Shown one piece after another: positions 8,716 through 16,700 of a DNA stretch of 64,000 bases. Source of the DNA: Thioclava pacifica DSM 10166 (lineage in GTDB: Bacteria > Pseudomonadota > Alphaproteobacteria > Rhodobacterales > Rhodobacteraceae); the NCBI RefSeq assembly GCF_000714535.1, contig NZ_AUND01000003.1, forward strand, positions 1 to 64,000. Direction: 5' to 3'. The notes under the pieces are model-generated. The model was given only the letters and a program-made list of their open reading frames with translations. It searched no databases and was not told the origin of the DNA. The translations under genes were made by a program, and so were the position numbers. Position 1 is the stretch's first letter, and every line of letters begins with the position of its first letter.

Positions 8716-9264
8716 TCATTTTTCCCAGTCCACGAGGCCGTGATCCCTGAGAGTGGACTCGGGCAGCGATCTTACCTTGTCGCAGAACACAACAGCGTTG
8801 TTTGTGTCGGATCGAGCTGATGGGACAATCAGGCCATCGAAATCTAGGAAGTGTGCGACTTCACCAATCTCCTGAGTACGAGGATATTCGTCGTTCTTTT
8901 GCTCATAGGAAAGACGACCGAACGTCTCCGTGTTCAACCCAACGTCGGAAAGCGCGTCAAGATCCAAAAATCGCAGCGCCCGTTCAAGTAGAAGTTCGAT
9001 CTCGAACATGCGGTACTTAACTTTACTCGGCATAATCGGTTGGCCGCGCATCAAATGAAAGCGCATCTCTTCCAGAGCGCCCGACCGAGACGTTGAGGTA
9101 TAGAGCACATCGAAGGTTCCGTCGTCCCACCGACCTCCCGACGCGCTGCACAACAGCGGGTCTCGTCCGTCACGAACCAAGCGCCAAACATTGCCCTCAA
9201 AAACGACTGGCTCGATTGCCTCAATCGCGTCGATCAGCCGGTTGTCGCGTCGAGCTTTAACCAT
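8716..9264 (-). CDS. RES-domain toxin
   Basis: RES toxins hydrolyse NAD+ and stop growth. The protein has 182 aa. The conserved polar residues are visible as WRLVR (Arg), ALEEMRFHL (Glu) and SARSDTNNAV (Ser), in the expected order, together with GGRWDDGTFDVLYTS, which is the RES core. It starts 9 bp after the antitoxin gene and is the last gene of a three-gene operon. It is clearly different in sequence from the second RES protein at 18.8-19.5 kb. Confidence 0.82.
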   Translation of the reverse strand: MVKARRDNRLIDAIEAIEPVVFEGNVWRLVRDGRDPLLCSASGGRWDDGTFDVLYTSTSRSGALEEMRFHLMRGQPIMPSKVKYRMFEIELLLERALRFLDLDALSDVGLNTETFGRLSYEQKNDEYPRTQEIGEVAHFLDFDGLIVPSARSDTNNAVVFCDKVRSLPESTLRDHGLVDWEK

Positions 9265-9273
9265 TCATCGAAC

Positions 9274-9612
9274 CTACACATAAACATCATTGTCCAGCCG
9301 GTCGATAACGGCCAGAACCTCGAGCGAGCGATCATTATGAATAAGATCCATGGCGCGCTCGCCGCCAAGTTGCGGGTGCCGCGCGTACAACCAGGCGCGA
9401 ACCTCGTCCGGCGTGTAGTATTCATTGAGACGGCCGACGACGTAATAGAGGTCGGACAGAATCAGTTCGTTCTTTGGTTGCGGTTTGATATCACCAGCCT
9501 TCCAACGCGACACCGTAGCTTTGGAGACATCCGTAATATTTGCGATATCGGTTCCTTTAAGGCCCCCGATGTCGGCGAGTTCGCCTATGTAGCGTGACAC
9601 TGCACTTTGCAT
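9274..9612 (-). CDS. Xre/MbcA/ParS-type antitoxin of the RES toxin
   Basis: The 112-aa protein has an N-terminal helix-turn-helix (GTDIANITDVSKATVSRWKAG, about 20-40). Its C-terminal toxin-binding domain has the typical YYTPDEVRAWLYARHPQLGG followed by AMDLI (about 65-90). In RES/Xre modules this domain blocks the toxin's NAD+ pocket and the HTH represses the operon. It lies 3 bp after the upstream unknown gene and 9 bp before the toxin. The 17-bp operator at 10959-11003 is its likely DNA target. Confidence 0.85.
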   Translation of the reverse strand: MQSAVSRYIGELADIGGLKGTDIANITDVSKATVSRWKAGDIKPQPKNELILSDLYYVVGRLNEYYTPDEVRAWLYARHPQLGGERAMDLIHNDRSLEVLAVIDRLDNDVYV

Positions 9613-9615
9613 TTC

Positions 9616-10950
9616 TTACCTCTGATCGCCACGACGCAGGGCAATATCGACATTGAAGTCGCAAGCCCGAACTCGCGGTGACTCTGTTCCGCGCTCCTCA
9701 TGGAGCTTTTCAAGCGCGTCTGCAACCTTGCCCATCGTCTCTGCGTGTCCTCTGGTCCGCTTGAGCAGACTTGGCAAGTCGACACCCGCCGCCTGGGCTT
9801 GAGCTTCAGTGGGCTTGAGGAAGCTGACATCTTTTGCCCTGCGCTCGGCATCCGCCATCGTCTTTGACAAAAAATGCCCTGCTCGGTTGAGGTCCGGTAC
9901 AGACTGAAGCGCTTCTTGTGAGCGCACCAAGTGAAGTGCCTGTACCTGCTTTCGAGTTCTTACCATTTCCTCGACACTGGAAACGGAAACGAACTCGCTT
10001 TGAAGAAGCAGCTTCCGGCCACCGCGAGACTTGGCTAGCAATTCAAACTCGTGTGCATAAAAGCCCCGACCAAGACCCGGTACCTGAACAATGCTACGCC
10101 GACCGAACTGCGCATCGGGATCGGGCTCTTCTGGGGGTTTGTGCCAATCACGTGCGTTGAACTGGTCCAACTCGAGAATTCCGCTCGCGGAGCCAGAAGC
10201 CACACCGAATGCTTCGGTAGCCTCCGCGTTCAAACCAGAACAGTAGTCCAAAATGACAGGCTTCCCCATATTGTGGAAACCGCTGAGCATCCGTATCAAA
10301 GACCGAACCTTTTGCGGACCTGGCTCCTTCCCGAGACCGGAAAGGCGCATCCAAATCGCATCGACGGGAAGGATCGAAAGGGTCTCGGCAAGCGCCTTCC
10401 GCGACGCGGGATCCACCAATCCTTGAACGCTTTGTATAACCGGGTAGTCGATCCGGACCTGGCCTCCCCCCAAACGATCAAGCGCCAATCGGAGGGCCGA
10501 ACACGCAGCCGCATCGACCTTGAGCCATCCGTCAAATTTCGGATCGCCCAAGAAGTGACTCGGAGCCAGCACGCGATCCGCACCGACCGCAACCACCATT
10601 TCCGCGATGCGCTCGATGACCTCTGTAGTAAATGCGTCCGGCCCCAAGGGAGACATCGGAGCCTCGACCAACCATGGGGAGTTACGCACAAACGTCCTAT
10701 GTCGCGCCAAGCTCGACAGTTCGGCCGCTCCGGTGTCGATCGTGATCTCAACACCTTCAACTTTTAACTCTTTCGCTAGAGCAGTCTGTCGGTTGAGGCG
10801 TGCGGCGTCAAAGACAACTCGAGAAGCAGGCAGCCCCCCGGACGCGTACATCTCGGCAAACTTGTTGTGAGAGTCTCCGACACGGAAGAACTGCGCTAAC
10901 GGCGAACGCAGTCGCTGGCCTTTCGGAAATGGGACGACAACCTTGGTCAT
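9616..10950 (-). CDS. Unknown protein, first gene of the RES/Xre operon
   Basis: The protein has 444 aa, no membrane segments and no domain I can name with confidence. Alternating strands and helices over residues 40-330 (for example VEGVEITIDTGAAEL, DRVLAPSHFLGD, VDAIWMRLSGLG, KPVILDYCSGLNAEA) look like a TIM barrel, vaguely like tRNA-guanine transglycosylases, but I see no catalytic or zinc motif to support that. The last 100 residues are helical. It is transcribed from the promoter with the 17-bp inverted repeat and ends 3 bp before the antitoxin, so it belongs to the module. It might be a third component, a target or a cargo gene. A strong Shine-Dalgarno site is missing and the leader is short. 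Confidence 0.75.
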   Translation of the reverse strand: MTKVVVPFPKGQRLRSPLAQFFRVGDSHNKFAEMYASGGLPASRVVFDAARLNRQTALAKELKVEGVEITIDTGAAELSSLARHRTFVRNSPWLVEAPMSPLGPDAFTTEVIERIAEMVVAVGADRVLAPSHFLGDPKFDGWLKVDAAACSALRLALDRLGGGQVRIDYPVIQSVQGLVDPASRKALAETLSILPVDAIWMRLSGLGKEPGPQKVRSLIRMLSGFHNMGKPVILDYCSGLNAEATEAFGVASGSASGILELDQFNARDWHKPPEEPDPDAQFGRRSIVQVPGLGRGFYAHEFELLAKSRGGRKLLLQSEFVSVSSVEEMVRTRKQVQALHLVRSQEALQSVPDLNRAGHFLSKTMADAERRAKDVSFLKPTEAQAQAAGVDLPSLLKRTRGHAETMGKVADALEKLHEERGTESPRVRACDFNVDIALRRGDQR

Positions 10951-10958
10951 GGCGCTTG

Positions 10959-11009
10959 TTCCATATCAGTTTCACAAATTTAAATAGTGAAACTGATATG
11001 GAATGTCAA
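10959..11009 (-). promoter_or_regulatory. Promoter with 17-bp inverted-repeat operator
   Basis: On the minus strand, TTGACA (11009-11004) and TATTTA (10986-10981) are separated by exactly 17 bp, a near-consensus promoter. The whole spacer is one arm of a perfect 17-bp inverted repeat (10987-11003). The other arm (10959-10975) lies just after the -10, and an 11-bp AT-rich loop holds the -10 itself. A dimer or tetramer bound to both arms would cover the promoter. The Xre-type antitoxin encoded downstream is the obvious candidate repressor. Confidence 0.8.
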
Positions 11010-11290
11010 TCCTTGGCATTCACTCTATCAAGCAACCGATAACCTCGCCGCTTCTTCGTCGCCGCGAGCTTCATGAGTGCCGTGACAGCCCTTCCCTCGT
11101 CATCATGCCGTTCTATCAGCATCTGCCCTCGAAACCCGATACGGCCCCATTCCCGCACAAGGCATGCGCCGCCAAACAGGTCCGGCTGAACGCTCATTCG
11201 ATAGAAGCGGCGCATGTTCAGAGACGGGTCGATCCGCTTGAGATCGACCGTCGTCGGGAACACTTCCATTTGCTGCGATGTGTCGAACAT
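11006..11290 (-). CDS. WGR-domain protein
   Basis: The 94-aa protein is nearly all WGR domain: residues MRRFYRMSVQPDLFGG are followed by the family signature LVREWGRIGFRGQ (about 44-56) and the trailing helix AVTALMKLAATKKRRGY. WGR domains bind DNA or RNA in PARPs and in some bacterial plasmid proteins. Stand-alone copies of this length are common on alphaproteobacterial plasmids, with no assigned role. Its stop codon overlaps the -35 of the downstream RES/Xre operon promoter, so read-through could interfere with it. Confidence 0.8.
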   Translation of the reverse strand: MFDTSQQMEVFPTTVDLKRIDPSLNMRRFYRMSVQPDLFGGACLVREWGRIGFRGQMLIERHDDEGRAVTALMKLAATKKRRGYRLLDRVNAKD

Positions 11291-11374
11291 GTTGTTGGCG
11301 CCTCTCTCCAGACCACAATATCAAGCGCTCTTCGACGTTTCCACAATGTTCTGTCCCGGATTGAAGTCGGGGGC

Positions 11375-12307
11375 TCACGCCCCCTTCTCGAACTTCATGA
11401 CCGGGATGCCAAGCTTCTTGGCCTTGTCGGCGAGGTTTTCCTGGATACCGGTTCCGGGGAAGACAAGGACCCCGACCGGGAGCACATCCAGCATCGCGTC
11501 GTTGCGCTTGAAGGGCGCGGCCTTGGCGTGCTTGGTCCAGTCGGGCTTGAAGGCCACCTGCGTCACGCCCCGGGCTTCGGCCCATTTGGCGGCGATGAGC
11601 TCTGCGCCCTTCGGGCTACCACCGTGCAGGAGGACCATGTCGGGATACTTGGTCCGGACCTGGTCGAGCTTGCCCCAGATCAGGCGGTGATCGTTGAAAT
11701 CGGTCCCGCCGGTGAGGGCGACCTTGGGGCCTGCGGGCAACATCACCTCGGTTTCGGCGCGGCGCTTCGCGGCGAGGAAATCGCGGCTGTCGATCAGGGC
11801 GGCGGTCATGTGCTGGCGGTTCACCATCGAGCCGGTGCGGGGGCGCCAGGTCGATCCCGTGTGATGGACGAACTCGGTGGCGGCGTGATCGCGCATCATG
11901 TCCATGCAGTTGCGCCGTTCAACGAGAGTCAGGCCTTCGGCCGTTAGGCGCTCGAGTTCGACGGACTTCACTTCGGAGCCGTCCTGCTCGCGTTGGAGGC
12001 GGCGCTGCGCCTGCTCGTTCTCATCGAGCGTCCGCTCGATCCGGGCCGTGGCGCGGTGGAAGAGGTTGACCTGGCCCCAGAGCACTTCTTCGAGGTCGGG
12101 TTCCATGCGGGTGTCTTCGAGGGTCGCAACGAGGGCGTCGAAGATGTCGGCGACGGCGACGGCGAGGCGCTGCCCATCTGGCATCGGGCGCGGATCGGGC
12201 TCGTCAAAGGGGCGGTAGCCATAGAGCTGCAGCTCGTCGAGCGCATGGGCGGTCTGGGATGCGGTGTGGGCGGGTTCATACGCGTCGTCGTGGGTGTGGA
12301 TCGTCAT
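11375..12307 (-). CDS. DUF2493 (YspA/SLOG-like) protein
   Basis: The C-terminal half carries a SLOG-type Rossmann fold: KVALTGGTDFNDHRLIWGKL, then VLLHGGSPKGAELIAAKWAE (the GGxxKGAE nucleotide-binding loop) and VLVFPGTGIQENLADKA. DUF2493 proteins are proposed to bind nucleotides or nucleotide-derived signals. The N-terminal 150 residues are helical and specific to plasmid homologues. The start at 12307 is preferred because GGAGG lies about 9 bases upstream; a frame to 12346 has no such site. A GGGGGC/GCCCCC hairpin (11369-11384) overlaps the stop codon and may serve as terminator. Confidence 0.8.
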   Translation of the reverse strand: MTIHTHDDAYEPAHTASQTAHALDELQLYGYRPFDEPDPRPMPDGQRLAVAVADIFDALVATLEDTRMEPDLEEVLWGQVNLFHRATARIERTLDENEQAQRRLQREQDGSEVKSVELERLTAEGLTLVERRNCMDMMRDHAATEFVHHTGSTWRPRTGSMVNRQHMTAALIDSRDFLAAKRRAETEVMLPAGPKVALTGGTDFNDHRLIWGKLDQVRTKYPDMVLLHGGSPKGAELIAAKWAEARGVTQVAFKPDWTKHAKAAPFKRNDAMLDVLPVGVLVFPGTGIQENLADKAKKLGIPVMKFEKGA

Positions 12308-12670
12308 CGGTTTCTTGCCTCCGGGCCTGTCTCGTCCGCGCGTCATCCCGCGCGGCCTTCATGGGCTGCGGAAGCCGTCACGGGGGACGCCCCTTCACCC
12401 CGCCTTCGGGGACGGAACGCATGTGGAGGAGGACGGGGGGCGGCTGATTTGTCTCGCGATGCAAAGGCGGCTCTGCCGCCGGCGGAAATCAGTTGCCCCC
12501 CGTCCTTGAATGGGCGTCACCTTTGACGGCCGCCTGCCCATCTCTTGAAGGCCGTGTGGGTGACGGGTGGATGAGATTGCCCGGGAAGAGGCAAGGCGAC
12601 GGTCCAGAACCGCGACTGAGATCCGTGACCCCTGCCCCGCTATCCCCGACCGCCCCCTACGCGATGCTGC
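12308..12670. other. Intergenic region with no supported gene
   Basis: This 363-bp gap separates two minus-strand genes. Short frames here lack start sites and protein-like composition. It must hold the promoter of the DUF2493 gene, but I see no clear -35/-10 pair. The segment near 12540-12600 (GTGGGTGACGGGTGG then ATTGCCCGGGAAGAGGC) weakly recalls the repeated leaders found further on, without the conserved core. Confidence 0.5.
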
Positions 12671-13702
12671 TCAGCCGGACAGGCGATACCGATCCTCGGG
12701 CCCGATCTGCCCTGCCAGATGCTGGCGCAGCGCGTCCTTGCCGTTCGCCCGAAGATCATCGTTGAAATCCCCGAGCCGCGGTTCCAGCACCCGCACACGC
12801 ACCCCGACCTCGGAGGCTCTGGCGCTCAACTTCTCTGCCGCGCGCTGCCCGGCCGGATCGCGATCGATCGCGACGTAAAGGCGCTTGAGCCCCTTCGGCA
12901 ATAGGACCGCCCCGAGGTGACCCGAAGAGAGCGCCGCCCAGACGGGCAGACCTGGGATTGCCTCGGACAGGGACAACATGGTCTCGATGCCCTCGCCGAC
13001 GACGAGGATGTCATCCTGCGGGGTGAGCCTGACAGCATTGCCGAGGAGGTGACCCATAGCCCGACGCTCTGGATTCACTGCCGCCTTCCCCTGTCCGTCA
13101 GGCGCCAGCCAGGTGCGATGCACGCCCTGCACGCCCCCTGCCCCATCGGTAACCGCCGCGATCATCGCCGGTCTGGGGATGCTCCGGGTCTGCCCCTCTT
13201 CCCGATGCCAGCACTTCGGGTGGAAGCGTAAGGCGCCGTTCGCCCCGAATTGGGTGATGCCTCGGGAATGGAGGTAGGTCTCAGCAAGCGTGCCTGTGAT
13301 CGGGTTCGAGGCAGCAAACAAGCGCGCCGCCGCCGCAGGAGTGCCACCGGACGCCTTGGCCTTCCTCGGCTCTTGCCTATCCGGTTCGACCGGCTGCGGA
13401 CGGCCAAGATGCGCTCGGGCCTCGGCAAGAAGGTCGGGGAAGCGCGTGATCCCCGTCCGGGCGCGGATGATGTCGAGGAGATCGCCATGCGCGCCGACGG
13501 CAGGGTCCTGCCACTTGCCCGCTGCCCCTGGTCCCGACGCAGGGCCCGTCAACCGCACGAAGAGCGACCGGCCGGGGTTATTCTGCAGATCGCCGACGAT
13601 CCAGTAGGATCCTTCCCGCCGTCCGGCGGGAAGGTAGGCACGACAGACGCCTTCGGCATTTTCTGCCAGATCGCGTATGAGGTCTTCGGTCTCGGAATAC
13701 AT
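12671..13702 (-). CDS. Toprim-domain primase-like protein
   Basis: The protein has 343 aa. The N-terminal 100 residues form a plasmid-primase-type domain (GKWQDPAVGAHGDLLDIIRA), without an obvious zinc finger. The C-terminal half is a Toprim domain, with VVGEGIETMLSLSEA (catalytic Glu, about 236-250) and VAIDRDPAGQRAAEKL (Asp-x-Asp, about 277-292). This architecture occurs in plasmid and phage proteins that act with or replace DnaG-type primases. It starts 3 bp after the stop of the giant helicase gene, so the two form an operon. The pairing suggests conjugative strand processing or protection of incoming DNA. Confidence 0.8.
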   Translation of the reverse strand: MYSETEDLIRDLAENAEGVCRAYLPAGRREGSYWIVGDLQNNPGRSLFVRLTGPASGPGAAGKWQDPAVGAHGDLLDIIRARTGITRFPDLLAEARAHLGRPQPVEPDRQEPRKAKASGGTPAAAARLFAASNPITGTLAETYLHSRGITQFGANGALRFHPKCWHREEGQTRSIPRPAMIAAVTDGAGGVQGVHRTWLAPDGQGKAAVNPERRAMGHLLGNAVRLTPQDDILVVGEGIETMLSLSEAIPGLPVWAALSSGHLGAVLLPKGLKRLYVAIDRDPAGQRAAEKLSARASEVGVRVRVLEPRLGDFNDDLRANGKDALRQHLAGQIGPEDRYRLSG

Positions 13703-13705
13703 GGG

Positions 13706-16700
13706 TCAACAACCTCCGCGATCATGTAGACTTGCGACAGGACAACGTGCAAGCAGACGATCCAATATCGCGACGCCATCGGCGCCAGTTGAGCAGAACA
13801 GCCGCAGCTTCCAGCTGATGATTTCCGAAAAGAAGCCATCGGCCTTGAGCCGGTCCTTCGCCGCATCCAAGAAGCCCGAGAGCTCGATCCGGTTGACGCC
13901 CATGACGCGCGAGCGGTGCAACTCCATCCCTTCGGCCAGCCGCACCACAGTCTTTCCCTCCAGAATGAGGGCATGGACCTGCGTCGCCGAGAGCTTGGGC
14001 GCGTCTTTGGCCAGCGTGGTCGCGACCCAAGCCGGCGAGACACGGCGCCCGATGATGCGCTGCCCGTCATCGGTCTGCAGGCGATAGACGCGGGTTTCAT
14101 CCTGGGGAAGCTGCTTCCAGATCGGCAGCAGCAGACCTGCCACGATGTGCAACGTGGTTTCCGAGAACTCCGGCACCTCGGCCAGTTCCGCAGCCCAAGC
14201 GGCGGAGAAGGCTGCGCGGTCGGCCTCGAGCCAGTGGGTGTCCTCCATGATCCTCGCCGGGACTGTGCTGACATCAAGCGGGCGGATCAGGCGCAGGCGC
14301 GGCTCGATGGTGCCATCGTCCAGCATCAGGCTGGTGGCGGGCACCTGCACGGCAGCCCGGCCCGAGCGGCTGTTCACCAGAAGCCGCGCCTGCGGGTCAT
14401 CCAGCCAGTCGAGCGCATCCGCGAGGGAAGTCGGCGTGTTGCGGCGCTTTTCCGCGATGGTCAGAAGCTGGGTTTCTGCGCCGGAACCGGGATGGGTGTA
14501 GATATCGCGTGCGTCGGTCACCCGGAAGCTCTCCGCACGGAGTGTCTCGAGTCCGAGGTCGTAGACCCCGGCGGCGATGGCGCCCTCAATTCGCTGATCG
14601 AGCAGCTCCTCGAAACCCGCGAACAGCACGGCCTGCATGTCGATCGTCAGCGCCAGCAGGCGATTGAGGAAGGTCGTGATCGGCGGCAGGTCATCCTTCA
14701 GCCCGTTGTCATCGGTCAGGCTGAGCCCGGTCGCATCCTCGAAAGCCCCGAGCGAACATCCGGCCAGATCGCCGCGATAGATGCGGCGGTAAAGCTGGCG
14801 CAGCGCGTCGCGGGCGTAAGGCGACTCGAGGTTGTCCTCGGGGCGGAACAACCCCTGCCCGCCGGTCTGGCGCTGGCCGCGCGTGATGGCGCCAAGCGTG
14901 TCGAGGCGGCGCGCAATGGTCGACAGGAACCGCTTCTCCGCTTTCACATCAGTGGCGACCGGTCGGAACAGTGGCGGCTGCGCCTGATTGGTGCGGTTTG
15001 TGCGGCCGAGACCCTGGATCGCGGCATCTGCCTTCCAGCCGGGTTCCAAGAGGTAGTGGACCCGCAAGCGCTGGTTCTTCGCTCCGAGATCGGCGTGATA
15101 GCTGCGCCCGGTACCGCCGGCATCCGAGAAGATCAGGATCCGCTTTTGATCATCCATGAAGGCTTGGGTTTCCACGAGGTTCGCAGCTCCGGCCCGGTTC
15201 TCCACCACGAGCCGTGCCGAATGCCTTTCGCCCTTGCGCACGATGCGCCGCGAGCGGCCCGTGACCTCGGCCACGAGATCGGTGCCGAAGCGCTGGACGA
15301 TCTGGTCGAGCGCACCCGGCACCGGCGGCAGCGAAGCCAGTTTCTCGATCAGCGCGTCTCGACGGCGGACGGCCTCGCGGCATTCGACCGGCTGGCCATC
15401 GCGCACCACGGGACGGGAGGAAAGATTGCCCTCGCTGTCGGTGAAAGGCTCGTAGAGCTGCACCGGGAAGGAATGGGCGAGGTAATCGAGGACGTATTCC
15501 CTGGGCGTGATATCACAGCGGATATCGTTCCACTCCTCGGTCGGGATCTCCGACAGGCGGCGTTCCATCAGTGCCTCGCCCGTCGAGACGATCTGGATGA
15601 CCGCCGCATGACCTGCCGCCAGATCGGCCTCGATGGATGCGATCAGCGTGGGGGTCTTCATCGAGGTGAGCAAATGGCCGAAGAAGCGCTGCTTGGCGGA
15701 CTCGAAAGCTGACCGCGCAGCGGATTTCGCCTGGCGGTTCAGCGTGCCCGACCCGCTCGGCCCGTCGGCCGCGCCGGAAATGTTCGCGGCCTCCAGTGCC
15801 GCGGTCAGGTTGTTGTGAATGATGGCGAAGGCCCCGGCATAGGCATCGTAAATGCCGCGCTGCTCGAGGCTGAGCGCGTGTTCCAGCATCTCGTATTCGA
15901 CACCGTCATAGGACAGCGACCGCGCCGTGTAGAGGCCGAGCGCCCGAAGGTCGCGGGCCAGAACCTCCATCGCCGCGACCCCGCCAGCCTCAATGGCTTC
16001 CACGAATTCCGACCGGGTCTGAAAGGGGAAATCCTCCCCGCCCCAGAGCCCGAGACGCTGAGCATAGGCAAGGTTGTGGACCGTCGTCGCGCCCGTGGCC
16101 GAGACATAGACTACGCGGGCATTGGGCAGTTTGTGCTGCAGGCGCAGGCCCGCCCTGCCCTGCTGCGAGGCCATGGTATCGCCCCGCTCGCCTTTGCCGC
16201 CGGCAGCATTCGCCATGGCATGGCTTTCGTCGAAGAGAATCACCCCGTCGAAATCCGCGCCGAGCCAGTCGACGATCTGGTCGACGCGGGATTTCTTGGC
16301 ACCCCGTTCTTCCGAGCGCAGCGTCGCATAGGTGGTGAAGAGGATTCCCTCGGTCAGCGGGATGTCGCGGCCTTGTGCGAAACGCGACAGCGGCGTCACC
16401 AGAAGCCGCTCCTGGCCAAGCGCCGACCAGTCGCGCTGCGCATCCTCCAGAAGCTTGTCGCTCTTCGAGATCCAGAGCGCCTTGCGTCTTCCTCGGGCCC
16501 AGTTGTCGAGCAGAATCCCGGCCGACTGACGGCCCTTGCCCGCCCCGGTGCCATCACCGAGGAAGAAGCCGCGGCGGAAGCGGACGGCGTCAGCGGCGTT
16601 CTCCGGTGCGGCCGAGACCATGTCTCCGGTCTCATCCACGGTCCACGACCCGGCGAGATGCGCGCCATGCGCTTCGCCCGCGTAGATGACGGTCTCGAGC

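Noticed and set aside
13916-15712. 598-codon plus-strand frame inside the DarB-like gene
   Set aside because: It is an antisense shadow of a well-supported 1464-aa protein and shows no family features.
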